A stretch of DNA of 64,000 nucleotides from Paraburkholderia sp. BL25I1N1 (GTDB taxonomy: Bacteria > Pseudomonadota > Gammaproteobacteria > Burkholderiales > Burkholderiaceae), in assembly GCF_003002025.1 (NCBI RefSeq), contig NZ_PVZB01000016.1:62001-126000 (forward strand), read 5' to 3'. A program made the position numbers and the translations under genes. A model generated the notes under the pieces. The model made no database searches. It saw nothing but the letters and a program-made list of their open reading frames with translations, and was not told the DNA's origin. The stretch's first letter is position 1, and each line of letters starts with the position of its first letter. Below are positions 26,094 to 35,697 of this stretch, one piece after another.

Positions 26094-26627
26094 TCAGCCG
26101 GCCACTTTCCCTGCCGTGCCACGAGCACCCTGCTCCGCCGACGCCACACCTGCGCCCGCAGGCAGTTTCCACACCAGCGCCACACCCAGCAGACTTTCGA
26201 TCAGGTAGAACAGACTCGACACGCCGTGCAAAATGCCGAAGCGTGTTGCATAAGCAGAATGTCCGACATCGCTACCCGCTTCTAGCGCGGCGATGCGCAT
26301 TGCATTCATAAACGGCTGCAACGCGAAGTAACCCACCAGCACGCACACCAGCATCCCCGCGATCAGCCAGCGCAAACGACGATACGCATCGCTGCCGCGC
26401 CGAACCAGCACGTTCGCGAGACCGAGTAGCAAAATGCCGCACACCGCACCCAGTACGCCTTCAATGCGGAACAGTTGCGCGGCCACCGCGCCAGCGGTCA
26501 TCCGGTCGAGCGAGGTGAACAGCACAGGCGCGACCGCGTAGCCGATAGTCAGCAGACTACCGACCCACACCACCGTCAATAAGCGGAAAAAACGATGCGG
26601 CATCAGGGACACCGGAGCCGCCTTCAA
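26094..26627 (-). CDS. DUF4149 family membrane protein
   Basis: The 177-residue protein has four predicted membrane helices: about 12-34 (LLTVVWVGSLLTIGYAVA), 57-74 (GVLGAVCGILLLGLANV), 86-104 (LIAGMLVCVLVGYFAL) and 133-152 (LHGVSSLFYLIESLLGVALVW). This spacing and the N-terminal RFFRLLTVVWVGS fit the DUF4149 family, of unknown function. Its ATG overlaps the greA stop by four bases, so translation is coupled to greA. This greA-DUF4149 linkage is familiar in Burkholderiaceae. Confidence 0.75.
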   Translation of the reverse strand: MKAAPVSLMPHRFFRLLTVVWVGSLLTIGYAVAPVLFTSLDRMTAGAVAAQLFRIEGVLGAVCGILLLGLANVLVRRGSDAYRRLRWLIAGMLVCVLVGYFALQPFMNAMRIAALEAGSDVGHSAYATRFGILHGVSSLFYLIESLLGVALVWKLPAGAGVASAEQGARGTAGKVAG

Positions 26628-27100
26628 ACGTAGCTAACCGCGATGATTTCGTATTCGCGCACGCCGCCCGGTGCCTGCACCGACGCAACGTCGCCTTCCG
26701 ACTTGCCGATCAGGGCGCGCGCAATCGGCGAGCTGATCGAGATCAAACCATGGTCGATGTCCGCCTCGTCGTCGCCGACGATCTGATATTTGACCGACGC
26801 TCCCGAATCCAGGTCTTCCAGTTCCACGGTCGCGCCGAACACCACGCGCCCGTCCGCTTCCACGGCCGCCGGATCGATCACCTGCGCGCCGGCCAGCTTC
26901 GATTCGATTTCAGCAATCCGGCCTTCGATAAAGCCCTGCTTTTCCTTCGCCGCGTCATATTCCGCGTTTTCCGACAGATCGCCCTGGGCACGCGCCTCCG
27001 CGATCGAATTGATCACCGAAGGACGCTCAACCGATTTCAGGCGCTGCAACTCATCGCGCAACATTTCCGCGCCGCGCTTCGTCAATGGAACAGTGCTCAT
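26624..27100 (-). CDS. greA: Transcription elongation factor GreA
   Basis: The 158-residue factor rescues backtracked RNA polymerase by stimulating transcript cleavage. It has the N-terminal coiled-coil hairpin (about 1-75, TKRGAEMLRDELQRLKSVERP then GDLSENAEYDAAKEKQ with the acidic tip) and the C-terminal FKBP-like domain with VKYQIVGDDEADI and GLISISSPIARALIGKSEGD. ATG 27100 (MSTVPLTKRG) gives the standard length; the frame to 27193 is a run-on. Confidence 0.96.
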   Translation of the reverse strand: MSTVPLTKRGAEMLRDELQRLKSVERPSVINSIAEARAQGDLSENAEYDAAKEKQGFIEGRIAEIESKLAGAQVIDPAAVEADGRVVFGATVELEDLDSGASVKYQIVGDDEADIDHGLISISSPIARALIGKSEGDVASVQAPGGVREYEIIAVSYV

Positions 27101-27128
27101 AAACAACTCTATGCAAAAAACAGCCGTA

Positions 27129-27221
27129 AAAAAAATCACCGCGGTTAAGTGCATTCCGCGGGGGCCAGAGCGCCGGGAAAAACCCGGCGCCAAGCACCTG
27201 CGGAACGCCGCTTAACCGCGG
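27129..27221 (-). terminator. Nested-stem terminator after carB
   Basis: An outer stem pairs CCGCGGTTAAG (27139-27149) with CTTAACCGCGG (27211-27221). It encloses an inner hairpin GCGCCGGG/CCCGGCGC (27170-27190). On the minus strand the outer stem is followed by eight T. It should end the carAB transcript before greA. Confidence 0.75.
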
Positions 27222-27251
27222 CACTTACATCTTTGACAGGTATTCGAAGCC

Positions 27252-30200
27252 TTAGTTTAGGCGAGCGTGCAGGCCTTGTAAATCATAGACTTCCAGATCC
27301 TTCAAATAGCGCAACCCTTCCACTGCGGCACGCGCGCCGGACATGGTCGTGTAGTACGTGACCTTGTTCGCCTGCGCGCTCATGCGGATCGAACGCGAGT
27401 CGGCGATCGCGGCGCGGGTTTCGTCGACGGTCGTAAAGACCAGCGCGATCTCGCCGTTCTTGATCATGTCGACGATGTGCGGACGGCCGTCCTTCACCTT
27501 GTTGACGACCTTCACCGGCACGCCGGCCGCTTCGATCGCGGCAGCCGTGCCCTTGGTCGCGACGATCGGATAGCCGAGTTCGTGCAGCATGCGTGCGACT
27601 TCGACAGCCTTCGGCTTGTCCGCGTCCATCACGGTCAGCAGCACCGTGCCCGACTCCGGCAGACGCGAACCCGCCGCGAGTTGCGACTTGAACAGCGCTT
27701 CGCCGAAAGTCTGACCCACGCCCATCACTTCGCCGGTCGAACGCATTTCCGGTCCGAGCACCGGATCGACTGCCGGGAACTTGACGAACGGGAACACGGC
27801 TTCCTTCACGCTGAAGTATGGCGGATCGATTTCCTTCGTCACGCCTTGTTCAGCGAGCTTCTGACCGACCATGGCGCGCGCCGCGATCTTCGCGAGCGGC
27901 AGGCTCGTCGCCTTCGATACGTACGGCACCGTGCGCGAAGCGCGCGGATTCACTTCGAGCACATAGATGACGTCTTCTTTCGAGCCGTCCGCCTGCGGCA
28001 CCTGCTGGATCGCGAACTGCACGTTCATCAGGCCGATCACGTTCAGCGCCTTCGCCATCGCGCCGGTTTGACGCTTCAACTCAGCCACGGTTTCCTTCGA
28101 CAGCGAATACGGCGGCAGCGAGCAGGCCGAGTCGCCCGAGTGCACGCCCGCCTGTTCGATGTGTTCCATCACGCCGCCGATAAATACCGCTTCGCCGTCG
28201 GAGATGCAATCCACGTCGCATTCGATCGCGTCGTTCAGGAAGCGGTCGAGCAGGACCGGCGAGTCGTTCGACACCTTCACGGCCTCGCGCATGTAGCGCT
28301 CGAGGTCGCGCGGCTCGTGGACGATTTCCATCGCGCGGCCGCCGAGCACGTACGACGGACGCACCACCAGCGGATAGCCGATCTCGTCGGCCAGCTTGAG
28401 CGCTTCGTCTTCGGCGCGCGCGGTGCGGTTCGGCGGCTGACGCAGACCGAGGTCCTGCAGCAGCTTCTGGAAACGCTCGCGGTCTTCGGCGGCGTCGATC
28501 ATGTCCGGCGACGTGCCGACGATCGGCACACCGTTCGCTTCGAGGTCGAGCGCGAGCTTCAGCGGCGTTTGACCGCCGTATTGCACGATCACCCCAACCG
28601 GCTTTTCCTTGTCGACGATTTCGAGCACGTCTTCGAGCGTGAGCGATTCGAAGTACAGACGATCGGACGTGTCGTAGTCGGTCGAAACGGTTTCAGGGTT
28701 GCAGTTGACCATGATCGTTTCGTAGCCGTCTTCGCGCATGGCGAGCGCGGCGTGCACGCAGCAGTAATCGAACTCGATGCCCTGGCCGATCCGGTTCGGG
28801 CCGCCGCCCAGCACCATGATCTTCTTGTTGCTGGTCGGGTTCGCTTCGCACTCTTCCTCGTAGGTCGAGTACATGTAGGCGGTTTTCGTGGCGAACTCGG
28901 CCGCGCACGTATCGACGCGCTTGTACACCGGGCGCACGTTCAACTCGATACGGCGTTGACGCACTTCCGCCGGCTTGGCGCCGAGCAACTTTGCCAGACG
29001 ACGATCCGAGAAGCCGCTCTGCTTCAGATACTTCAGCTCTTCCTTCGAGATGCTTGCGAGCGTGCGGCCCGCCAGCGCCTTTTCCTTCAGGATGATCTGT
29101 TCGATCTGCGCGAGGAACCACGGGTCGATCGAGGTTTCTTCGAAAATTTCCTGAGCCGTCATGCCGATACGGAACGCGTCGCCCACGTACCAGATACGGT
29201 CCGGACCGGCTTCGCCGATCTCGCGGATGATCTCGTCGCGGTTATCGGTCTTTTCGTCCAGACCGTCCACGCCGACTTCCAGTCCGCGCAGCGCCTTCTG
29301 GAACGATTCCTGGAAGGTGCGGCCGATCGCCATCACTTCGCCGACCGACTTCATCTGCGTGGTCAGGCGCGAATCGGCTTCGCGGAATTTTTCGAACGCG
29401 AAACGCGGGATCTTGGTGACGACGTAGTCGATGGTCGGTTCGAACGATGCCGGGGTCTGGCCGCCGGTAATTTCGTTCTTGAGCTCGTCGAGCGAGTAGC
29501 CGACCGCCAGCTTCGCGGCGATCTTCGCGATCGGGAAACCGGTCGCCTTCGACGCCAACGCCGACGAGCGCGACACGCGCGGATTCATTTCGATCACGAC
29601 CATGCGGCCGTCTTTCGGATTGATCGAGAACTGCACGTTCGAGCCGCCCGTGTCGACGCCAATCTCGCGCAGCACCGCAAGCGATGCGTTACGCAGGATC
29701 TGATATTCCTTGTCCGTGAGCGTTTGCGCCGGCGCGACAGTGATCGAGTCGCCGGTGTGGATGCCCATCGGGTCCAGGTTTTCGATCGAGCAGACGATGA
29801 TGCAGTTGTCCTTCTTGTCGCGGACCACTTCCATCTCGTACTCTTTCCAGCCGAGCAGCGACTCTTCGATCAGCAGTTCGCGCGTGGGCGACAGGTCGAG
29901 ACCGCGCTTGCAGATCTCTTCGAACTCGTCGCGGTTATATGCGATGCCGCCGCCCGAGCCACCCAAGGTGAACGACGGACGGATCACGACCGGATAGCCG
30001 CCGCTGCCCGTTTGCGCAGCGATGTCCGCTTGCACCGCCAGCGCTTCTTCCATGGAATGCGCGGTGCCCGATTTGGCCGAACCGAGGCCGATCTTGGTCA
30101 TTGCGTCCTTGAACTTCTGGCGATCTTCCGCCTTGTCGATCGCTTCCGGCGACGCGCCGATCAGCTCGACCTTGTACTTCTCCAGCACGCCGTGCGCGTG

Positions 30201-30506
30201 CAGGTCGAGCGCGCAGTTCAGCGCGGTCTGGCCGCCCATCGTCGGGAGGATCGCGTCGGGGCGCTCCTTGGCGATGATGCGCTCGACGACTTCCCACGTG
30301 ATCGGCTCGATGTAGGTCACGTCGGCCGTGTTCGGGTCGGTCATGATCGTCGCCGGATTGCTGTTGACGAGAATGACCTTGTAGCCTTCCTCACGCAGCG
30401 CCTTGCATGCCTGCGCGCCCGAGTAATCGAACTCGCACGCCTGGCCGATGATGATCGGACCCGCGCCGATGATGAGAATGCTCTTGATGTCTGTCCGCTT
30501 GGGCAT
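27252..30506 (-). CDS. carB: Carbamoyl-phosphate synthase large subunit
   Basis: The 1084-residue enzyme makes carbamoyl phosphate from bicarbonate, ammonia and two ATP for arginine and pyrimidine synthesis. The two homologous ATP-grasp halves are clear: GAGPIIIGQACEFDYSG in the first and GGGPNRIGQGIEFDYCC in the second, each followed by the MVNCNPET/LVNSNPAT type segment. The C-terminal allosteric MGS-like domain is at about 940-1080. The length matches E. coli CarB (1073). It lies 240 bases after carA, a longer gap than usual. Confidence 0.97.
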   Translation of the reverse strand: MPKRTDIKSILIIGAGPIIIGQACEFDYSGAQACKALREEGYKVILVNSNPATIMTDPNTADVTYIEPITWEVVERIIAKERPDAILPTMGGQTALNCALDLHAHGVLEKYKVELIGASPEAIDKAEDRQKFKDAMTKIGLGSAKSGTAHSMEEALAVQADIAAQTGSGGYPVVIRPSFTLGGSGGGIAYNRDEFEEICKRGLDLSPTRELLIEESLLGWKEYEMEVVRDKKDNCIIVCSIENLDPMGIHTGDSITVAPAQTLTDKEYQILRNASLAVLREIGVDTGGSNVQFSINPKDGRMVVIEMNPRVSRSSALASKATGFPIAKIAAKLAVGYSLDELKNEITGGQTPASFEPTIDYVVTKIPRFAFEKFREADSRLTTQMKSVGEVMAIGRTFQESFQKALRGLEVGVDGLDEKTDNRDEIIREIGEAGPDRIWYVGDAFRIGMTAQEIFEETSIDPWFLAQIEQIILKEKALAGRTLASISKEELKYLKQSGFSDRRLAKLLGAKPAEVRQRRIELNVRPVYKRVDTCAAEFATKTAYMYSTYEEECEANPTSNKKIMVLGGGPNRIGQGIEFDYCCVHAALAMREDGYETIMVNCNPETVSTDYDTSDRLYFESLTLEDVLEIVDKEKPVGVIVQYGGQTPLKLALDLEANGVPIVGTSPDMIDAAEDRERFQKLLQDLGLRQPPNRTARAEDEALKLADEIGYPLVVRPSYVLGGRAMEIVHEPRDLERYMREAVKVSNDSPVLLDRFLNDAIECDVDCISDGEAVFIGGVMEHIEQAGVHSGDSACSLPPYSLSKETVAELKRQTGAMAKALNVIGLMNVQFAIQQVPQADGSKEDVIYVLEVNPRASRTVPYVSKATSLPLAKIAARAMVGQKLAEQGVTKEIDPPYFSVKEAVFPFVKFPAVDPVLGPEMRSTGEVMGVGQTFGEALFKSQLAAGSRLPESGTVLLTVMDADKPKAVEVARMLHELGYPIVATKGTAAAIEAAGVPVKVVNKVKDGRPHIVDMIKNGEIALVFTTVDETRAAIADSRSIRMSAQANKVTYYTTMSGARAAVEGLRYLKDLEVYDLQGLHARLN

Positions 30507-30746
30507 AACGCTCTCGCTAATGTATTCCTGTGTCCACCGGAGTTGGCGCTTTAGCGCCTTACTCCGGTGCCATGCAACCTGGTTGCTATTCTTTCCGTCG
30601 GCGCGCGCCGCCGTAACGTTGCGCGCGCTCTACTCTGTCCAGTGCGGCTCGCCGCGTGTGCGTCGCTTACGCCATGTACGTCGGCGTGTGCGCCGGTCAC
30701 GCGCGGCGCGGCGTGAGCCATGCGCCGCCGGGACTTGTCTGCCGCT
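30507..30746. other. carA-carB spacer with hairpin
   Basis: The spacer of 240 bases has no gene. It contains an imperfect hairpin at 30535-30569 (CACCGGAGT and GGCGC pairing with GCGCC and ACTCCGGTG) just before carB. There is no T-run. It could attenuate or process the carAB mRNA. Confidence 0.5.
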
Positions 30747-31901
30747 TTATGCCGCTGCGGTCTTGCCAGCCTTCTTCGTGTCCATCAACGCTGTGAAGCG
30801 GTCGAACAGATAGGCGATGTCGTGCGGACCAGGCGACGCTTCCGGGTGACCCTGGAAGCAGAACGCCGGCTTGTCGGTCAGCGCGAAGCCCTGCAGCGTG
30901 CCGTCGAACAGCGAAACGTGCGTGGCACGAGCGTTGGCAGGCAGCGTGTCGGCATCGACCGCGAAACCGTGGTTCTGCGACGTGATCACCACGCGGCCGT
31001 CTTCCAGATCTTTCACTGGATGGTTCGCACCGTGGTGGCCGGTCTTCATCTTCATGGTTTTGGCGCCGACCGCGAGGCCCATGATCTGATGACCGAGGCA
31101 GATGCCGAAGGTCGGAATGCCGCGCTCGATCAGTTCCTTGGTAGCCGTGATTGCGTAATCGCACGGCTCCGGGTCGCCAGGACCGTTCGACAGGAAAATG
31201 CCGTCCGGATTGAGAGCGAGCGCGTCAGCAGCGCTGGCTTGCGCCGGCAGCACGGTGACGTGGCAGCCGCGTTCGGCCAGCATGCGCAGGATGTTGTACT
31301 TGACGCCGTAGTCGAACGCCACGACGCGGTACTTCGGCGCCTTTTGCGTGCCGTAGCCCTCGCCCAGACGCCATTCGGTCTGGGTCCACTCGTAGGTGTC
31401 CTTGGTCGACACGACTTTCGCGAGGTCCATGCCCGAGAGGCCCGGAAACGAGCGTGCGAGTTCGATGGCTTTGGCTTCGTCGTCCGAACCGGCGAGGATC
31501 GCGCCGTTCTGCGCGCCCTTGTCGCGCAGAACGCGAGTCAGCATGCGGGTATCGAGACCGGCGATGGCAACCACGCCTTCGTCCTGGAGGTATTGCGGGA
31601 GCGTGCGCTCCATGCGGAAGTTCGACGCGAGAACCGGCAGATCGCGAATGATCAGGCCGGCGGCATGGACTTTCGTAGCTTCGACGTCTTCGGCGTTCAC
31701 GCCGACGTTGCCGATATGCGGATACGTGAGGGTCACGATCTGGCGCGCGTAGCTCGGGTCAGTCAGGATTTCCTGATAGCCGGTGATAGCGGTGTTGAAC
31801 ACGACTTCGCCGATGGTATGCCCGGGGGCGCCGATCGAGTAACCACGAAAGACCGTGCCGTCGGCGAGCGCGAGCAGTGCGGGAGAAAATGACGGCAACA
31901 C
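30747..31901 (-). CDS. carA: Carbamoyl-phosphate synthase small subunit
   Basis: The 384-residue glutaminase subunit supplies ammonia to CarB. The amidotransferase domain has the nucleophile motif GICLGHQIM, the HGANHPV segment and GHPEASPGPHD with the catalytic His and Glu. The N-terminal CarA domain starts PALLALADGTVFRGYS. The GTG at 31901 is chosen as start: AAGGAG lies seven bases upstream and the length then equals that of CarA elsewhere. The frame to 32036 would pass through this ribosome site. Confidence 0.96.
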   Translation of the reverse strand: MLPSFSPALLALADGTVFRGYSIGAPGHTIGEVVFNTAITGYQEILTDPSYARQIVTLTYPHIGNVGVNAEDVEATKVHAAGLIIRDLPVLASNFRMERTLPQYLQDEGVVAIAGLDTRMLTRVLRDKGAQNGAILAGSDDEAKAIELARSFPGLSGMDLAKVVSTKDTYEWTQTEWRLGEGYGTQKAPKYRVVAFDYGVKYNILRMLAERGCHVTVLPAQASAADALALNPDGIFLSNGPGDPEPCDYAITATKELIERGIPTFGICLGHQIMGLAVGAKTMKMKTGHHGANHPVKDLEDGRVVITSQNHGFAVDADTLPANARATHVSLFDGTLQGFALTDKPAFCFQGHPEASPGPHDIAYLFDRFTALMDTKKAGKTAAA

Positions 31902-32396
31902 GGGAGACTCCTTGGGGGAACACCCTGTTGCCGACCTGTCTATCCGACTGCGAGCCGCAGCGAAACGCATCCGGGATGCGCGCGCAGACTCGCTCGCGAA
32001 CTGCCGTTGACGTTGCAAGGGGCGCGATGGGTCCATTGTGTGGACGGATCGGCTCGGGGCGTGGCCCTGCTTGCTACGCCGGTGGCGCGCGGCGGATGAA
32101 CGGTATGGGAGAGGTAGGCGCTAGGGTGCGGGTTGATAAGCTCAAACCTCGGAATTATAGCGTGAAACTGCCCTTCCCTCCAAATCCGAGATGGCGTCGG
32201 CATATGGCGCAGTGCGGTTCGAAATCGCTGAAAGCGCTGTCGTGTCTGGCGCGGACGGTGATCTGGAGCGTTTCTGCCGGCGCAAATCAGGACAATGCCG
32301 GGAGATGGGGCACTACCGGCGAATCACCCGGCGCCAAGCGCCGTGACGACCGGCGAACGGGCGTGCCTGGCGGCAGACTGCAGGCTCGATTTTGCT
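31902..32396. other. carA upstream region
   Basis: These 495 bases separate the MFS gene from carA. They hold the carA promoter candidate and otherwise no convincing gene. The MFS gene's minus-strand transcript ends at 32397 without a clear hairpin. Confidence 0.5.
32154..32183 (-). promoter_or_regulatory. Candidate sigma-70 promoter of carA
   Basis: On the minus strand TTGGAG (32178-32183) is followed after 18 bases by a perfect TATAAT (32154-32159). Transcription would start about 240 bases before carA, leaving a long leader. Confidence 0.55.
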
Positions 32397-33638
32397 TCAA
32401 GCGTCCTGTTCGGCCCGGACCTCGGCTGGATGAACCAGCTTACGCCCCGGCAACACGTACCAGATCGCGCTCGCCACCTGCAACGCCACGAGAATGCCCC
32501 ATGCCGTCAGATGCGCGGCCGCCGGATAGTGGCCGCCGCTCGCCGGCCAATGCGACAGCACGGCGCCGACGCCGATCTGGAAGCCGAAAATCAGCAGGAA
32601 GATGATCAACGTCAGCGTGGTATTCACGCGGCCGATCATCTGCGCCGGGAAGTGCCGCGCCATGACCGCATAGCTGAGAATGCCGGTGCCGCCGAAAATG
32701 CCGTACGCCGCCCACAACAGGCCCGCGGGCAGCGGCGCCTTGAACATGATGAGCAACTGGGTCACGACGTACAGCGCCATGCCGATGCCGCAAAACGCGT
32801 AAAGCGAGATGCCGCGCCGCTCGAGGCCGCGCGCCGCCGCGCCGAAGCCCACGCAGCCGGCCATCATCGCGAAGCCGAGAATCGAAACAAGCGCGGCGGC
32901 TTCGCGCGGCTCGAAGCCCTGCACGTCGCGCAGCCACGCACCGACCCAAAGCGACTGCATCGCGTAGAAGACGCCTTGCGTGACCACCGAGAACGACGCG
33001 ATCTTCCAGAACGCCGCGCTGCGCAGAATATGCAGCGTGCCTTTGAACTGGGCACCCAGACTCGCCTGATGATGCGATTCCTTCGTGTCCGGCGCGAGCG
33101 TCCACTGCGCCAGCGCGACCAGCACTGTCAAGATACCGAGCCCGACGCAGACGGTGCGCCAGCTGGCGAACGTCAGCGCCCACGTCAGCGGCGAGCCGAC
33201 CATCACGCCGCCGAAGCCGCCGATCGCCATCACGAGGCCGTTCATCAGCGGCAAGCGCGCGGCGGCGAAGTGTTGCGCCAATGCCTTGAATGCGGCGCCA
33301 AGGCACACGGAGACGCCGACGCCGATCAGCAGCCGCCCCACCATCATCACGCCGACGCTATGAGCGGCGCCGAACACCCAAATGCCGAGCGCGGCAAATA
33401 GCAGCGTGACGGCCGTGACACGCCGCGCGCCGAAGTGATCGAGCAGGACGCCAGCCGGAATCTGAGCGCCCGCAAAGCCGAGAAAATAAAGACTCGTGAG
33501 CAAGCCCAAATCGGCAGCCGACAGGCCGAGATCATGCGTGATGAACGGCGCAAAGCCGAGATTGACGCCGCGGAACACGTAGGAAACGAAATAGCCGGCG
33601 GAGAACAGCAAGAAGACGCGCAACTGGGTCGACGACAT
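32397..33638 (-). CDS. Major facilitator superfamily transporter
   Basis: The 413-residue protein has about twelve membrane helices, with the first at 7-28 (FLLFSAGYFVSYVFRG). The MFS loop 2-3 signature region reads GVLLDHFGARRVTAVT. The N-terminal half includes GLLTSLYFLGFAGAQIPAG, typical of the nitrate/sugar-phosphate type branch. Substrate cannot be told from sequence. ATG 33638 (MSSTQLRVFL) is chosen, since the frame to 33824 crosses a terminator. The gene stands alone between carA and mltD. Confidence 0.8.
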   Translation of the reverse strand: MSSTQLRVFLLFSAGYFVSYVFRGVNLGFAPFITHDLGLSAADLGLLTSLYFLGFAGAQIPAGVLLDHFGARRVTAVTLLFAALGIWVFGAAHSVGVMMVGRLLIGVGVSVCLGAAFKALAQHFAAARLPLMNGLVMAIGGFGGVMVGSPLTWALTFASWRTVCVGLGILTVLVALAQWTLAPDTKESHHQASLGAQFKGTLHILRSAAFWKIASFSVVTQGVFYAMQSLWVGAWLRDVQGFEPREAAALVSILGFAMMAGCVGFGAAARGLERRGISLYAFCGIGMALYVVTQLLIMFKAPLPAGLLWAAYGIFGGTGILSYAVMARHFPAQMIGRVNTTLTLIIFLLIFGFQIGVGAVLSHWPASGGHYPAAAHLTAWGILVALQVASAIWYVLPGRKLVHPAEVRAEQDA

Positions 33639-33726
33639 GAGTTTTGAGTTAGGCGGCTGGCCGAATGGGTTTGACCGAAGCACGAAAGATAAAGGAAAAG
33701 CGCCGGCTTTGCGCGAAACGATCTGC

Positions 33727-33762
33727 ACAATGAAAAACGCCGTCACCACAGGTGACGGCGTT
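33727..33762 (-). terminator. Terminator after the lytic transglycosylase gene
   Basis: Perfect 12-bp stem, arms 33736-33747 and 33751-33762 with a three-base loop, followed on the minus strand by TTTTCATT. Confidence 0.8.
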
Positions 33763-33846
33763 GGAAAAGCGCGGTGCGTGATCGGAGCGCAATTCATGCG
33801 CTGCCCCGCAACGCATGTGGTCACTACCGTAAGAGCCGTTATTGGT

Positions 33847-35541
33847 CTACTTACTCTTCTTCGCGCTGGCCGTGGTCTTCGGGCGGCTCTCTGCCGCAGC
33901 CTTCGACGCCTTGCTGGACGTGGAAGCCGACACCTTGGTCACCTTGCCCTTGCTGGCGCTGGATGCCGTCGGCTTGACGACCCTGCCTACCGGCTCGGAG
34001 ACCTTCACTACCTCGGCCCGGCCACGACCCTTCTTTTTGTCGTAGCGCGATTCGCTTCTGGTGTCCGCGACGCGGGTGCCGATTTTCTCGACGCCGCCGC
34101 CTTGCACATCGGTCGCGATGCGTTCCGGACCCGGCTCGCTAGGCATGGCCTTGCCGACCGGCACGTGCAGCACGATCACCTGACCGCGCGAAACGGCATC
34201 GCGATGCGTACGGTTCCATGCCTTCAACTGCCCGACCGATACGCCATAACGCACAGCGATGGCTGCCATCGACTGATTGCGGCGTACGCGGATCAGCATC
34301 TTGCGCGTATCGGGGACGTCGGGCTCCATGGCCAGCACGGCGCTTTCGGCGACGTCGGCGCTAATGTCCTCGTCGTCGTCCGAGCCGCGCGGCACCACGA
34401 TCGTGGAGCCGGGTTTCAACCGCATGCCGACCGGAATCTTGTTCACTTCCATCAGCGTGTCGGCGTCGACGCTGATCTTCTGCGCGATTGCCGCGGGTGT
34501 CGCGCGTTCGGTGACCGTGTACGTGGTCCACGACGACAGCGAGCCGGAGTAAGTCTTCAGATTGCGCTCGAAGGCGCTGGCGTTGTCGAATGGCAGCAGG
34601 ATCTGCGGCTGCGTGGCGCCGAGAATCACCGGCTTCCTGAACGACGGGTTCAGCGAGCGGAATTCGTCAAGGGACAGATTGGAGAGCTTGGCGGCCATGT
34701 CCACGTCGATGTCGTGCGAGGTGGTTACCGTCACGAAATACGGGTGGTTCGGAATGGTCGGCAGCGTGAGCCCGTACATTTGCGGGTTCATCACGATGTT
34801 CTTCACCGCCTGCAGCTTCGGCACGTAGTTACGCGTCTCGTTCGGCATGCGCAGGCTGAGGTAGTCGGTGGGCAAGCCCGCCGCCTCGTTGCGCGCAATC
34901 GCGCGCTGCACGTTGCCCTCGCCCCAGTTGTACGCCGCGAGCGCCAACTGCCAGTCGCCGAACATGTCATGCAGACGCGACAGATAGTCGAGCGCGGCGC
35001 TGGTCGACGCCAGCACGTCGCGGCGCTCGTCCTGCCACATGTTCTGCTTGAGGTTGTAGGTGCGGCCCGTGCCCGGCATGAACTGCCACATGCCGGCCGC
35101 CTTCGCCACCGATAACGCCTGCGGGCTATACGCCGATTCAATGAACGGCAGCAACGCGAGCTCGGTCGGCATATGGCGCGCCTCGAGCTCTTCGACGATG
35201 TGGTACAGGTACTTTTGCGAGCGCTCGGTCATGCGCTGCACGTAATCAGGACGCTGCGCATACCAGTTGACCTGCATGTCGACGAGGTCGGTTTGCAGGT
35301 CAGGCATCTGGAAACCACGGCGAATACGGCCCCAAAGGTCGGCGTCGGCGCTCGTCAACTGAGTGACGGAGCCTTGATCGACGTTGATCGTCTCTTTGGC
35401 GGTGGCTGACATGCGAAGGGCGTCTGCTACGGCTTGCTGACTGGCGGGGTTGGTTGCGGTGTTCGGAATGCTCGTCGTCGGTCCCTGGCTCGCGCAGGCG
35501 GCGAGCGTCAGGACCAGCAACGCACTAAAGATAAATCGCAT
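33847..35541 (-). CDS. mltD: Membrane-bound lytic murein transglycosylase D, LysM type
   Basis: The 564-residue lipoprotein has a signal peptide ending in lipobox LAAC (C16). The SLT domain (about 115-240) has catalytic E135 in LPFIESAYSPQA, AGMWQFMPGTGRTYNL and LAAYNWGEGNV. Two LysM repeats bind peptidoglycan: YTVTERATPAAIAQKI (about 345-390) and IRVRRNQSMAAIAVRYGV (about 420-465). The Lys/Ser/Thr-rich tail is low complexity. It cleaves glycan strands with formation of anhydromuramic acid, feeding recycling that involves NagZ, also encoded in this window. ATG 35541 is used. Confidence 0.93.
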   Translation of the reverse strand: MRFIFSALLVLTLAACASQGPTTSIPNTATNPASQQAVADALRMSATAKETINVDQGSVTQLTSADADLWGRIRRGFQMPDLQTDLVDMQVNWYAQRPDYVQRMTERSQKYLYHIVEELEARHMPTELALLPFIESAYSPQALSVAKAAGMWQFMPGTGRTYNLKQNMWQDERRDVLASTSAALDYLSRLHDMFGDWQLALAAYNWGEGNVQRAIARNEAAGLPTDYLSLRMPNETRNYVPKLQAVKNIVMNPQMYGLTLPTIPNHPYFVTVTTSHDIDVDMAAKLSNLSLDEFRSLNPSFRKPVILGATQPQILLPFDNASAFERNLKTYSGSLSSWTTYTVTERATPAAIAQKISVDADTLMEVNKIPVGMRLKPGSTIVVPRGSDDDEDISADVAESAVLAMEPDVPDTRKMLIRVRRNQSMAAIAVRYGVSVGQLKAWNRTHRDAVSRGQVIVLHVPVGKAMPSEPGPERIATDVQGGGVEKIGTRVADTRSESRYDKKKGRGRAEVVKVSEPVGRVVKPTASSASKGKVTKVSASTSSKASKAAAESRPKTTASAKKSK

Positions 35542-35697
35542 GAAAATCTCGGCTTCCACAAGGGCTGGAATTTGCAGCCGATAGTACGAAACGGCAACGT
35601 TTACGTCAATCGGAAAATTACGAAAAAATCAAGTAAATCTTGGGCTTGGCGAATTTTTCCGATTCTTCGCGTGAGGATTACCCTGCTTGGAGGCGGG

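Noticed and set aside
30000..30020. CRISPR-like or other tandem repeats anywhere in the window
   Set aside because: No regularly spaced direct repeats were seen. The only close repeats are the tRNA-Gly pair and the Pho half-sites.
27477..30554. 1025-codon plus-strand open frame opposite carB
   Set aside because: It mirrors carB codon structure in a high-GC genome, is Arg/His rich, and matches no family. carB is certain.
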